From contig CM032233.1 of NCBI GenBank assembly GCA_019009955.1, positions 86,706,001-86,770,000 of the forward strand: a stretch of 64,000 nt of DNA, in the 5' to 3' direction. The DNA is from Riptortus pedestris (taxonomy: Eukaryota > Arthropoda > Insecta > Hemiptera > Alydidae). Below the pieces are notes generated by a model. It searched no databases, had not been told where the DNA came from, and worked only from the letters and a program-made list of their open reading frames with translations. The translations under genes were made by a program, and so were the position numbers. Shown piece by piece: positions 1 to 11,639 of this stretch. Positions within the stretch are counted from its first letter, which is position 1. Each line of letters starts with the position of its first letter.

Positions 1-875
1 TAGCACAGATGGTGTTAGTACTATTTAGTAATAATAATCAATAATAAATTTAGATAGAATCACCATATAGAATATTTACAAAATGAATTAATTTGCTATC
101 AATTGCAGCTAAATCAACATGGCGACTCTTTTCTGGAGTATTAAATGTAATTTATAAAGGGTCCATTTTATCAGTGTTAACCATATGCCTTAACAATATG
201 GAAATCGGGCTTAAATAAGACATTGGACACACTCTGGACTAAAACCAGACAGTAGGAAGGATGGACTTAACATAGGTGCCTTTCTTATTTTTGCAGGAAA
301 TAAAACCGATGATATTATAAAATGTAAAAAATTTAAATTACACAACCATTTTTCTCATAACTATTGCAGTCTTACAGCCCCCAAAGTATGTAAATGAAAT
401 AGACTTGCTACCAAATACATATAACGTATTCTTCTACTTGCAGGCATTCAGGTGCTTCTACACAAACTAGATATAAAAAATCATACCTATTATATAGAAC
501 AAATACAAAATACGAGTAACATAACACAATTAAAAAACAGACTGACATTCACTTCAAATGGGTCAAAGCACTTACTGGAATTATGGGCAGTGAAATGGTC
601 AGTATCCATGCGAAAAATGCCTCTAAAAGTAATGAAGAGGTAATTTACAATAAATTTACTCCAACAGTATTAAAATCTGTTCTAAGAGAAAAAGTATTAA
701 TTTGTGGCAACAGCAGTGGAATTTAACAGATAAAGGATCACACCTAAAATTGTATATCGCTGTTTTAAAGACTAATATCTCACAATGCAAACAAACATTT
801 TCTCAAACACAATTACTAACTCTTATTTACACAAATTCAAACTTTTGGACTCAAATACTTGTAAGTGTGATTGTT

Positions 876-889
876 ACACTGAACAGACA
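876..889. repeat. Left target-site duplication of the GC-rich insert
   Basis: ACACTGAACAGACA, identical to 1354-1367. It encodes part of the host element's CYTEQ motif. Confidence 0.85.
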
Positions 890-1353
890 TTGTGTACCCA
901 CTTTGAGGAGTGGCTACAATGCAGAAGGCACCTAGCCGTTAGGCCTTAATCCTTCTGCACCAATCCAACACCTCAGTGGCATACTGAGGACTCGCTACGA
1001 TGGTGAGAAGCGAGCCCTATGGAACGGGACAGTCCCCTACTACCCAGCTCCCACACGAGAGAAGAACTCCAGTACATGTACCATGTTTCCTGGCCTGTAC
1101 GTCCTCGTGCTTTGAACACACGACCACTACGTCTATGACCGGCAGTGAGGGCTCGCCACCCCTCACTCCGGACTCCACCCAGCCCGTAGTTCACATTGAG
1201 TAAGCCAGACACTTACCCCATTAAGGCAGGAGTGATCCCCTGCCCGGAACAGCAAAGCCTACTAAGGACCTACTGTTCCTACGGTTCCCCTACCTGGCAG
1301 CTACACAGCGGGGGCTTACTGCTGCCACCAGGGAGGGCCGGCCCCGTGCCGGA
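890..1353. mobile_element. GC-rich 464-bp insert with 14-bp target duplication
   Basis: A markedly GC-rich block in an AT-rich background is flanked by perfect 14-bp direct repeats, ACACTGAACAGACA, at 876-889 and 1354-1367. Removing the insert and one repeat rejoins the Cys-rich tail of the host retroelement (CYTEQ then TITYLI), so this is a genuine insertion. There is no poly-A tail and no terminal inverted repeat. Open frames exist on both strands (67 and 79 aa) but resemble nothing I know. It could be a SINE or the 5' UTR piece of an RLE-type or other non-LTR element. Class unknown. Confidence 0.7.
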
Positions 1354-1367
1354 ACACTGAACAGACA
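1354..1367. repeat. Right target-site duplication of the GC-rich insert
   Basis: Identical to 876-889; the host retroelement reading resumes immediately after it. Confidence 0.85.
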
Positions 1368-1489
1368 ATCACTTACTTGATTTAGGAATGCAAACTGGTC
1401 AAGAAATACAAAGACAGTTAAAGACTTCATGATATTATTAGCCTTACAGTTAGCCCGTTATTTATAATTCCCTTGCAACTATCTCTAGG

Positions 1490-2690
1490 GCTTAGATAAT
1501 AAGCCCAAAAGGGTCAGATGATAAGAGGCCTCCTGACTGCAGACCATATTGTGCCCTAATTTGGGATGACATCCAGCCCATAGCTTCTTGGAACCCAGGA
1601 GTGTCACTCTTTTTAACCTAATCTGTTGAAGGCAAGTCTATGAAGGTCTGCATTGAACTTTTAGCCGTTTTCTAATATTTCCTTAAGGGGGAATACTTGA
1701 TCTACTATGGACGAGGTCTTTAACCACATTTATATTCTTATATTACGTGATCAGAGGAATTCATCTATCTTGAAGGCATCAGTGCTGCCAACACCTTGTC
1801 AAATGTACTGGGATCAGCGATGCCTCTATAATGTTTACAGCCCAGCATTTCCTTTTCTTTTGGGCGAGTCTTTCTCCAGCTTAGGTCATTTTTTTTCATT
1901 AATCACAGGACTCCATTTCCACTCTGCTCTTCTATAGCTGTGTATGGCCTTTATATCAGTTACATGCCTTCTATCCATATGTACATGGGCTATTTCGTTC
2001 TTAGTGTTGACATTAGTGGAGATCTATCTTTTTGCTTGAATTTTTTGGGCACAAAATAAATCTTGTGATAACCAAGCCTTTTACTATTTCAAAATCATTG
2101 AGTCTTAATCTATTTTTATTTGGCATCTCATGTTTTTTTGGCAGCACTTTTCCTCTGCACTTTCCCATTAAAATCCTCTAAGACTATTTTCACATCAAGC
2201 TGGACCATCTTTGTCTTCAGTTGGTGGTACCTCATTTACTAAGAACAAAATGGTTCTTTATACAGATCCTATGCAGCCTTTAAATTATGACTTTATAATG
2301 TATTGAAGAGTGTATCCGATAATTTTTTTATTATAATCTCAGTTCCAAGAACTTTCTCTACATCCACTATTAAATTAGAATATAGATGTCAACTTCCTTG
2401 CTATACATTCTTCCAATTTGTCTTCTTTATTGCTATTATATCAATTCCAGAACCTTTTTAATTTTATCTCCACCTAATTGGTTGCTCATGGATGATTTAA
2501 TCTATTATTAAGGTAGCACGGTCTAACTTTAGAGAAATTTCCTTTAGCCCAGTTAAACGAACCTCCTCTATCTGTTCTTATTAGTCTGTTAATTCAACTT
2601 TTAAGCACTTCCATTGACTTGCTGGTGCATGTTTCCCCCATAAGCCCCCCCTGAAGCAAGTCCTTTTGCTGACCTTTACTATATTGACAA
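1490..2690 (-). pseudogene. RTE-like retrotransposon endonuclease remnant (CFDP2-like)
   Basis: Reading the minus strand gives, in broken frames, LEDFNGKVQRKS (about 2170-2205), RLNDFEIVKGL (about 2085-2115) and NTKNEIAHVHMDRRHVTDIK (about 1965-2022). These match the apurinic-type endonuclease of RTE/CFDP2-like elements: a GDFNAKVG motif, an N-GLRL-FA motif and an N-IDHV--DRR motif. Further downstream frames (VNEK, DKVLAAL and others) look like the linker toward the reverse transcriptase but are too decayed to assign. Multiple stops show it is inactive. The endonuclease normally nicks target DNA to prime reverse transcription. The upstream end near 2690 is approximate. Confidence 0.6.
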
Positions 2691-2699
2691 ACCCCTAGG

Positions 2700-4180
2700 A
2701 CCAGGTTTCCTCTGGGCCGACCTGCTAGGACTATTATCTCTTGTTGGTTGATAAACCCTGTCCTTTGAAGTGATTGGTTAGCTCTATCTCAGGCAGGGAT
2801 GTTTGGCTCGTGCAGGTATGGTGTTGGAGAGGAGCTGTTAAGTGACGACTGGTTTGTGGTCCACATCACTCCTCATATTACAAATTTTCCCATCTACAAG
2901 TATGTTGCACTGAATACTGGGATAATTTTTATGTTCCTAGATTAAATTAATATAAGATTTGAGGTTTATTTAATGTTATCATTTGTTTGTACTTTAGTTG
3001 CAACTAAAGCCCATGAGAGTTCAGCACAAGTATCAACTTGTGTCACCACAAGTGAATATAACACCTACTTCTGGGGTGTTTTATATACAGAAGACACCAA
3101 CTAGCAGGTATGATATTGTTTATTTTATACTTTATTAAATTTGTAATCAATCGATTTAATAGTTGTTTATTATTTTGCAGTTCCAATATACAGTGCAATG
3201 AAGAGAGATAGCATAAAAAATATGTTATTACCATTCCTAATGTCCTAAATGCGTCACCATATGTTATTCTTTGATTAAATTTGTCAATATTGTACATTAA
3301 ATGTACTGTCAGTCACATAACAAGCCCAGACAAGTTCAGCTACTGTAACTTCATTTTTTAGCTTTGTGAAACATAGCTAACACAAGTTTATATGTATATA
3401 TTTATATCTACTTGAATAAAGCTACATAAATAGCTAATACAAGTTCATAGGTATTATGTACAGCATCAATTGGGGGTAATTGAAGTGCTCATTTCCTAGC
3501 AAAGGTTTGTGAGCCAAATGTTCAGTGATAGTGTGTCCAATCTCTAAAATGTAAGAGCTTGATCATTAGCCATATCAGGAATATATTCATGAATATTTAC
3601 TTGATGTATATTTTATATATCAAGTAATATATCATATTTTTTTCTCAATTAAACTACTCTTATTAGGTTTGTTTATTGGAACGAATATTATTCTTATTAT
3701 ACCAAAGACAAAGTAATAAGTTTGTAGAATATTTTAATGTTGACAATTTTTTAGAGGGGGGGGCTTGGCTCAATATAAATTGGGCTTCTAAGCTTTTTAT
3801 TTATAATGATACTCATTTGACTATATTAGTTTTAAATTCATTGGATTCTATCCATTTGATGAAAACTTACAGCTTTGCTGTTTTTTTATGTGGCTATCCA
3901 AGAATGACTTGATTGCCTAGTCCATTTTAGTTTTAAAGGAATTTAATTCTCATTTTTTTAACTTTTAATCTTTAAATCTGATTTTCTCCCATAGAAATCA
4001 TGATGAATCAATTATATTATTTGTACAGAGAACTTTATGAATTATTTGTAAGAGTGCAAATACAAATCTGTCTTTATAGAAGTGATTTTTATAATTGATG
4101 ACAGTAGTTAGCCATGAATAGTGTAAATATGGTGATCATTGTTGAGAATTAGCACTCTTGTACAAAGATGTATGCTTATT
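2700..4180. other. No gene recognised
   Basis: AT-rich sequence. Short frames at 3043-3297 and 3676-3912 have no family resemblance and no supporting splice structure. I see no repeat shared with the rest of the window. Confidence 0.5.
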
Positions 4181-4181
4181 G

Positions 4182-4183
<2 letters not shown>

Positions 4184-4221
<38 letters not shown>

Positions 4222-4249
4222 ATTAGAATAAGAACATTTTTAAGAGATT

Positions 4250-4287
<38 letters not shown>

Positions 4288-4312
4288 AATCTCTTAAAAA
4301 TGCTCTTATTAT
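4184..4312. repeat. (TA)n tracts inside an inverted repeat
   Basis: (TA)n at 4184-4216, then a hairpin: AATAAGAACATTTTTAAGAG (about 4225-4244), a long TA tract, and the matching reverse complement at about 4286-4310 with few mismatches. Either a TA-rich foldback or a microsatellite-seeded palindrome. Confidence 0.75.
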
Positions 4313-4319
4313 CCTATTA

Positions 4320-5335
4320 AGAACATTTTTGCTAGTTAAATTCTATCAATATTGTTTTTGTTTTTTTAATTTCAAATTGTCCTTTTACTTATGTTTTACT
4401 AAGTAATTTTTTATAAACATTTACATCAAAAATATTGGTTTTATAGCTTTTGATTTTGGTCAGTGCTTATGTTCTGTTAAGCAGCAATTTACAGGACATT
4501 CTCTAAAGTATAACAATTGCATTTTTATTTTTGTTATAATAGCAACGAACAATTTCGTAGTTAATCTCATTTTGTGTTCTATTTTCACATGTATGTTGAT
4601 TTTGAGGTTAACTTATCTTAAAGCCATGCTCTGTCTAGACTGTAGAATAGGTCTGGCTGTATTTAGATAGGCTGCCCAAATAGCTGAATATTAAACATGG
4701 TCATTACAGTTAATAATAAACTCAAAACATATTCTGAAACCATGCTTAGGAGTTTTTTGTTTATTATTAGATCCGTGTTTTTTTGTGAATCAGTTATTTT
4801 ATTTAAGTAAATAACAATGAGTTTTAATAATAATTTGTATAAGTATAATGCATATACATACTTTCTGTAAGGGATTCACCTATCACATCTCTACAAAACA
4901 TTTCCTAGTTAGCTACTCCTGTTTTTAATATCAATTAAATTGCATTTACAAAGTATTATCAGTCTGATAATAAAAACAGATATTATGATTTTGCTGTTAA
5001 GTACTAGTCTTAAGGGTTTAAAGTTGTTTGAGTGCCAAATATAAGATTTTATGGTACTAAACCCTTTTAATGTTTGATTCGGCTGTGATTCCATAAGCTG
5101 ATTTGTTCATTGTAGAAAAGAATTTAAGGTGTTGTTTTCTGTCGTATTCACAAAACTTTCAAGTCTCACAGTCTTTATATATAGAGTCATAGATTTTGGC
5201 GGCTCCTTACATTATTACTAATAAGGTCTTGAGGGTATTGGCCGTGTCACTATATTTTTTACTGATGCTTCAATGTGCATGTTTCAAGATTCCTCAGGGC
5301 TTTCTTTGAAACCGATAAGTTATACACATATACAC
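4320..5335. other. No gene recognised
   Basis: AT-rich DNA without coding, RNA or mobile-element signatures that I can support. Confidence 0.45.
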
Positions 5336-5341
5336 ATACAT

Positions 5342-5384
5342 ACCCACACACACACGCACACGCACACACACACACACACACACT

Positions 5385-5440
<56 letters not shown>
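5342..5440. repeat. Compound (CA)n(TA)n microsatellite
   Basis: An imperfect CA tract passing directly into a TA tract. The 60-63 aa open frames over it are Thr/His/Tyr/Ile repeats and are not genes. Confidence 0.95.
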
Positions 5441-5441
<1 letters not shown>

Positions 5442-5789
5442 TTATCCATATATGTAAAATATGATCTGAGAGGTGTCTTGGGCAAATTTTTACCTTCCAG
5501 GTATCTCTGGATACTTCTTCTATTGATTGTTTCTTTACAGTTACTTCTTCCTTGTTATCTGTAGCCTTCTGTATTGATGGAATTGTAGAATTTCATAGTT
5601 TGCTTAATCTGTAGCCATTTTTCATAATGTATTTTGGATACCTACAAAAGGAAAAGAATGTTTTTGAACCATTCCTGAATGTTTTTGTTGGAAATGAAAC
5701 AGATTAGAGAGCTTGGTCATACATTTTACAGGGCTATTAAAGCCTAATGATCTTAATAGTTTTTAACTGTTTATAAATTGTTGGCAACA

Positions 5790-5965
5790 GTGGTGGCACA
5801 GTAGTAAAACACTGGGCTACAATGTTAGAGGTTCTGAGTTCAAACTCCAGGATCATGCTTTGAATTCTATTTACATTCTGTTACTAGGTGTTGAGATTAC
5901 ATTTCTATCCTATTTTCTGATGCCATCATTGAATATTATGATGATGTAAGTGAACTAAATGAGTA
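5790..5965 (+). mobile_element. Diverged tRNA-derived SINE candidate
   Basis: The head GTGGCACAGTAGTAAAACAC resembles an RNA polymerase III A box, and GAGTTCAAACTCC about 40 bases on resembles a B box (GWTCRANNC type). An AT-rich body with repeated TGATGATG follows. It is unlike the five SINE copies listed elsewhere. No target duplication was found, so the boundaries are approximate. Confidence 0.4.
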
Positions 5966-5969
5966 AAGA

Positions 5970-7850
5970 ATTTGCAATCTTTGATTTCTAATGCCGTCAG
6001 AATACATCAAGCTAACCACTTTTTCCCACCAAAGTCATGTTTCAAATCCTTGGCTCTTTATAGGTTGTTGAGCAAAGAATTTTTGATTGTTATAATGCCA
6101 TTTACTGTATGTGATGAAGTTTGTCTGGAAGCAACCCATTTCCCATCCTTCCTACTGTTCTGCTTATTGTGCATTAGATGTTTCATTTTAATTCTTCTCT
6201 AGTATCTTACCACCAGACTGATAAAATCATTATCTTCATCTAGTTATTGAAAATGTTGACTAATAAGGTCTCTTTTCTTCGTAAGAGTTTTTCAGACCCT
6301 GTAATCAACACTCATCAAATATTCCTTAAATGGGCGATATAACAAAAATCTTTTTTTTCTTTTACGTCAATATTTGGCCTACAGGTTGCTACTATCAAAG
6401 GGAAATTCATTTCACTCTTGCAAAGTGTCCTTCAGCTTATAACTGATAAACATGTTTGCTTTCATTGGCTGATTGTTAACATGTGTTAATTACTTGTCAG
6501 CAATGGAAAGTATAGAATAAACCAGACATATTTTTTAGATAAAAGTTACGAGAATGCTGTTACTATCTAAAATTTTCATTATTATCTGAAAGATTGAGAA
6601 TTTCCATCACAATTTATTGCTTTATATCAGCCTTATTTCAGGTATAATAGATTTATATAGTGCTATTAGTAATGTAAAGTAATGTAACTATTCAAAGGCG
6701 AGAACCCAAACTCATTTTTACACTGGTTACACAAAACGATTATCATTATATTTGTTAGTTTCTCTAAAAGTAGACTAACCGTTACTTTAAAACCTTAGCA
6801 AGCATCATTTTTTTTATTTTATTTTATAGTAATTAGTAAATTTGGTTTTTAGAAATAATAAATTCTGAAAACGTTTAAATACTTGCCTAAAACAATTTAA
6901 AAAAAGTCTGTAGAAAGGATGGTCTGCCAGCTGGCTGTACACCTTGATGATTACAATATAACCCGCTGAAAGGTCTTTCAGCACACAAGCTGACATTCCA
7001 TTTTGCTCATAAGTTATAAAGTAGTTCACTTTAAAAAATGGTAATAAAATATTTCAAAAATGTATAGTATGAATACATACATGCCAAGGGTGACCTATAA
7101 GAGAAGTGTTTTTAAGTTTTCTAATTGGTCAATTTGTTTTTAGTACTTTTTCTATTTGTCTGGTAAATGGTGCTGACTTGTATAGAATAGTTTCATTTAA
7201 GATATTATAAACTAGTATCGTTATAAATATCAGTAGTAATTTTGGTGGTTCCCATCTTAGTAGTTTTTATCATCACATGTTTTTTTTGTATTGGTAAAAT
7301 TATACATACCTCTTATTGAAATAACTTTTTTAATTGTGACTTGTATCCCATCATTTTTATCATAATGATAAGACATCTAAAATAATTGTGTTTTTAGTAT
7401 ATTTTATCTTGAGACTGTAATTTTAACTTTATTTATTTATTTTTTCCCTATGTTTAATCTATACAATATGTGTTCAACTGATTACTTTAGATTTACATTC
7501 AATAGTCTGGGCTTATTTATATTTATGAGCTTTAAAGTAATTGTTAAGTAGGAAACTAAACACAAATGTTGTTGGGCTTTATAAAAAGCGAGTGTTCTGT
7601 TATTGATTCAGCACTTTATATATATATATATATAGTGTCAGGATGTGTATTTGTTGTATTGGTTGTGATTAGTGTTGCCAGTTAAGTTACAGGATTTAAG
7701 AACACAATTGACGACTAAAGTAAAAAATGTAATTTAATACCTGTTCTTAGTTTCGTTTTCTAATGTTCTACATTGTAATGTTAAACTGTTTTTGAGATAA
7801 ATTTCTTGATATAATTACAATAAAGTATCTAAGTATTCTTGACATAAATG
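5970..7850. other. No gene recognised; short (TA)n at 7617-7634
   Basis: AT-rich sequence with scattered short frames lacking family motifs. Nothing else supported. Confidence 0.45.
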
Positions 7851-7851
7851 C

Positions 7852-7856
<5 letters not shown>

Positions 7857-7910
<54 letters not shown>

Positions 7911-8035
7911 GGTGTGTGTGTGTTTGTGTTTGTGTGTGCACGCTCATATGTTGTATGCACATATGTGTGTGTATGTGTGTGTGTGTGTGTGTGCGCGCGT
8001 GCATGTGTGTGTGTGTGTGTGCGTGCGTGCGTGCA

Positions 8036-8108
<73 letters not shown>
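7857..8108. repeat. Long compound (TA)n(TG)n microsatellite
   Basis: About 48 bp of TA, then about 190 bp of TG interrupted by GCGC and GCATG variants, then a short TA tract. All 68-132 aa frames on both strands here are low-complexity artefacts. Confidence 0.97.
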
Positions 8109-8126
8109 GAACAATTGCCAACTTAG

Positions 8127-9064
8127 AATGAAGAAGTTTAGAGGTTTTTACTTTTTTATTTGGCAAAGTGCTTATCTAATCGTATACCTATTATTAATAA
8201 AACTTAATTTTTTACACAGGGTATTAAAAAAAGATTAATTAAAAGAACAAATAATTCATAAAAAGGTTGGAGATTCTGTAGAAAAAAAATATATGGCAAC
8301 ACTAGATATAATAGTCAATTATGTACATATTATATAGTGATACATTTTTATATTTCAGTACAAAATGAATCTTTGAAGGTCATTTATATGACTACTAAGC
8401 TTTCATTATCCTTAAGCTATTATTTTTAACTGTATTATAGAATTTATATGTTTTTTTTATATGTTATTTATGTGCAATTTTTAAAAATTATTTCTTATAT
8501 TGTATAATTTCATGAAACGTAATCCTTTCTCAGGTTTTTTAATCATTCTTACCTTTGTGCATTCTATGCAGACTGATACATAGTCTACTTTTAATGGTGT
8601 AAACAAATACTATTGGCTGTGCAATATTATTATTTCTTAGAATAATTTTTTTTTGTTAAACATTGATGTTCCCATGTAAATTTACAAAATGTATTTGTGA
8701 TATTCTGTAGTATAATACAATTAAATTATTTTTTGAGAATTTCCTGTTCAAAATATCCCAATACTTATTCTTGTATTTTATACAGATATATATTTTAGGA
8801 CTTTCGAACATGGTTTATTCATGTGCCTAAATTTGTTTGATATGATTAAATGACAATTTTTATATTTTAGATGACTTTACTTATCTTACAGTCTTCCTTC
8901 CCAAAGAAAGTCAGGCATGATCGTCAATTTATATTTAAACCTATTTTCTATAGCATAAATATAAAATATTCGATAGTGCCTTAGAACAGATGATAATGTA
9001 AGACATTATTAATAGAACTGGGAAAACAATCCTAATGATATAAGAACAATGCTTGAGATATAAC
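8127..9064. other. No gene recognised
   Basis: AT-rich flank of the piggyBac element; nothing supported. Confidence 0.45.
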
Positions 9065-9498
9065 TTAACCCTTTAATAGTACATAGTTAAATAGTGCATA
9101 GTGTTGCATATCTGCAACATATTCTTAAAATTTTTCTTAGTGCTATCTGTTGAATTATTAGTGAACTAACTTGTATTGTAGATGTTCTACAACATGTACT
9201 GAAGACCATATAGAGCTTTTGCAGGTCTTAACAGGTAAGTCTCCCTTTGTCTTAGAATCTCATTTCAGGTCTAGCTGCTATCAGTGCAACATTGAACTTG
9301 TGTTTTTTTTTTTTTCTGATTTGGACTTATTTTTGCGGTTTGAAACAAATATTCTCATCATTATTGAAGTAAGTACAATGTATTAAAGTAATAAGAGTAT
9401 TTTTAAAATAAATATTATTAGTGTTAGCCCAAATTATATTTATGTAGCATATATGCAACATCATGTGAATTGATACTATTTTTTTCCCTTGTTTTTAG

Positions 9499-10008
9499 AT
9501 GTCTGAGGAATTTATTATTCTAGAAAACAATTGTAGGAGGACAAGAGTTACTCCAAATGTAGTTATAAGTATGATTAATTTACCAAACAGCAGTGAGGAG
9601 ACGATTTCGCCTGAGAGTGAAGAAATCGACCAACTTGTTCCTCTACCCGATGATGTCCTCCTGGAAAGAATTGATAACCTTTTGACTTACTGTGGGGTGC
9701 CAGAAGCGCCAACAGTCACAAACGAAGCTCCTTTTACTTCAGAGAGTGAGCTTGAATCTTGTGAGATAGCACAAAATATATCAAAGGGTAAGATAAAACC
9801 AACTAATTATTATTGGAAGGAGCACTTTCAATTGACAGAGGATGAGATAAGTTTCAAGGGGGACAGCTTATTGCCAAAAGATTGCAGAAGTTCTTTGCAA
9901 CATAGGGAGATCCGAAGCACTGAAAAGAGTTCGACCATCTGGGGAAAGAGAAGAAGAGCAGCTAAGAAAAAAAGAAATGTGTGTCTGCTAGGCCCAGTGA
10001 TGATATAA
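9499..10008 (+). pseudogene. piggyBac transposase N-terminal part (catalytic core deleted)
   Basis: A 169-aa open frame starts at a good ATG. It has an acidic N-terminal half (SEEIDQLVPLPDD, ESELES) and then WKEHFQL...ISFKGDSLLPKD, like the segment just before the catalytic domain of piggyBac transposases. At about residue 130 it jumps to a basic stretch (KRRRAAKKKRN) that normally lies just before the C-terminal Cys-rich domain, so roughly 300-350 residues with the catalytic aspartates are missing. A +1-type frameshift near 9980 separates it from the zinc-binding domain. It cannot be a transposase. It could at most make a short protein retaining DNA-binding or partner-binding parts, but I see no sign of domestication. 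Confidence 0.75.
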
Positions 10009-10166
10009 GAAAAGACGGAACAGATCACTGCCCTCAATGTGACATTAAACGCAATCGATGCAAGATGTTGGGATGTGATAGGTTTACTTATGTGAAGTGC
10101 AAAAAGTGTAATTTAAATTTATCTTTTTATAAAGATAAAAAATGCATTTATTCTTTTCATAAATAA
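9984..10166 (+). pseudogene. piggyBac C-terminal Cys-rich (zinc-binding) domain
   Basis: The frame overlaps the end of the preceding one and reads RPSDDIRKDGTDHCPQC..RCKMLGC....YVKCKKCNLNLSF...KCIYSFHK. The spacing of Cys pairs and the final C-x4-H match the cross-brace zinc domain that ends piggyBac transposases and binds their terminal repeats. RPSDD-R-DG-DH is the usual linker before it. The start ATG given by a simple frame search (9981) is not meaningful, because the domain originally continued from the frame ending at 10008. Confidence 0.8.
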
Positions 10167-10542
10167 GTGTGACGGGTAAATTTACAATTTATATTTTTAT
10201 AAGTTCCTTTGATGTAAATGTACTTAACAATTAGCTCGTAAGTACTTTTTATTAAATATAGATTGTTTATAAACATTATGTACTTTGTTTGTGTTTCTCT
10301 TCAGCAATTAAATTAGGATTATTATACTTATAAATTTTGTAAGCAATCCCATCTTCATCCTATCTTCGAGCACTTATTTGCATAATGTTACATATCTGCA
10401 ACATACTAAAAAAAGCTAATTAAAACTATAAAAGTTGAAAAATATTTTTTTAATCAATTTTTCTACGCTCTTGATATCAGGATAAAATACAAAAAAAAAT
10501 ATTTTACTAAAATTAAAAAAAAATCATGCATTAAAAGGTTTA

Positions 10543-11300
10543 GCTTTATTTTATTTTAAAAGTTTATTGATCTAGCAAAAGATGCTATAATAATTTATTA
10601 TTGCAAAGTTCTTGTTACTTCTGGTAAGAGTGACAAACCAGGAATCAACAAAATGTTTTGTGGCTTCACACAATGGAATTTTTTCAAATATTTTTTTAAG
10701 TATTTCAAGAAAACATGTTACGAGTAACCATACAACCTTTTTTGGAAAACCTACTTTTTTAAAGCCTGAATGTTTTTGAGACCAATATCAGTTAACAGAA
10801 AAGAACAGTTATTTATAATTATATATACCAAATTAATATTTTGTAATTCATTTACTCCAATAAAAGCAGCTTAGTTAATTGAGTACAATATGCATGAACT
10901 GATAGGAAACTATACATATTTTATGGGTTATAAAGAAAAAAATACCCATGTATTTAAAATCAAGGGCGCTTACTATCAATGGATTGGTTATTGCAGTTTT
11001 CTTAACTGATCTTAATGTTTAAGAATCTTATTTATAACAATAAATGTGGATTAAATGATCCTAAAATAAATAAAAATAATTTTTCAGTAATTGAAAGAAC
11101 TAATGATGGAGACCTTACAAAAGTATGTCCCCTATGTTTAAAACCACAAATAATTATTGTGGGTTAACCAAAAAATTAAGGAGATGGAAGTTATTAATAG
11201 AAATAACAAATAAACATCAGTCAGAAAAATGATTAAAGCTTGATACTATTGGTACAGGCATTAAGGTTATTGTAAAACATTGTGTAAAACTGAATACCAA
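10543..11300. other. No gene recognised
   Basis: AT-rich DNA between the piggyBac element and a MITE; no supported feature. Confidence 0.45.
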
Positions 11301-11303
11301 ATA

Positions 11304-11574
11304 AGGGGTGAAAGTGTATTTTAGTCCCCCACCCGTTGGTGGCGCACGATGACGACGGCGGCCATTTTGTTTTTCTAACTTTATCTTTTTTAATTTTAAA
11401 ATTTCCAAAATACGCCTTCCGTGGTTTACACCGAGGGTGGGGGTTTTGTTGTTCTAACTTTATATTTTTTAACTATTTAAAATTTGCAAAATAAGCCATC
11501 GTTGGTTTTAAGCGAGGGCGGGGATTATAACAAAACAAGATGGCATAGAGGGGGGGGGGCTAAACTACACTTTA
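11304..11574. mobile_element. MITE with inverted ends and an internal tandem duplication
   Basis: The left end GGGGTGAAAGTGTATTTTAG (11306 on) is matched in inverse by CTAAACTACACTTTAGCCC near 11559-11577. The ends are flanked by TAA on the left and (after AAT) TAA on the right, which would fit a PIF/Harbinger-type 3-bp target. The interior has two diverged ~80-bp units (about 11362-11443 and 11443-11525), each with TTTTGTT-TTCTAACTTTAT and a GAGGG-GGGG end. No transposase. The superfamily is a guess. Confidence 0.5.
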
Positions 11575-11639
11575 GCCCAATTAAGGGGCATTTTTTTGGC
11601 CAGATTTGGATAGACTGGCAAAAAAATAAATATTAGAAC

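Larger units (their letters stand above)
436..1480 (+). pseudogene. Non-LTR retrotransposon RNase H and C-terminal region, broken
   Basis: Translation in shifting frames gives RNase H signatures of a Jockey/I/R1-type element. Near 552-620 it reads WVKA-TGIMGSEM-IHAKNAS, matching the family pattern of a WVKAH-type motif followed by a GNE-AD-AK motif. A WQQQWN stretch follows at about 702-722, then a Cys-rich tail with CKCDCYTEQT at 858-889. The tail resumes after an insert as EQTITYLI-stop-ECKLVKKYKD (about 1358-1415), where family members have a leucine-rich segment with a Cys. Stops and frameshifts show it is dead. The fragment is 5'-truncated: I see no reverse transcriptase upstream. It acted in retrotransposition (RNA-strand removal). 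Clade assignment beyond an RNase H-bearing non-LTR element is uncertain. Confidence 0.72.
9069..10538 (+). mobile_element. Internally deleted piggyBac transposon
   Basis: The left end is TTAA (9065-9068) followed by CCCTTTAATAG. The right end is the inverted form (ATTAAAAGG ending at 10538) followed by TTTA, one base from the TTAA target. Both subterminal regions carry the same near-palindrome: GTTGCATATCTGCAAC at about 9102-9117 and GTTACATATCTGCAAC at about 10387-10402, with a third relative near 9445-9460. The element is about 1.47 kb, against roughly 2.3-2.5 kb for autonomous family members. The coding region keeps the N-terminal part and the C-terminal zinc-binding domain but has lost the DDE catalytic core. 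Confidence 0.85.

Noticed and set aside
973..1212. Overlapping 67- and 79-aa frames in the GC-rich block
   Set aside because: They lie on opposite strands of a mobile insert, high GC lengthens frames by chance, and there is no family resemblance.
7768..8238. Open frames of 68-132 aa with His/Thr or Cys/Val repeats
   Set aside because: Pure translation of (CA)n/(TG)n/(TA)n in several frames on both strands; same for frames at 5273-5464, 27134-27535, 50297-50497 and 52831-53067.
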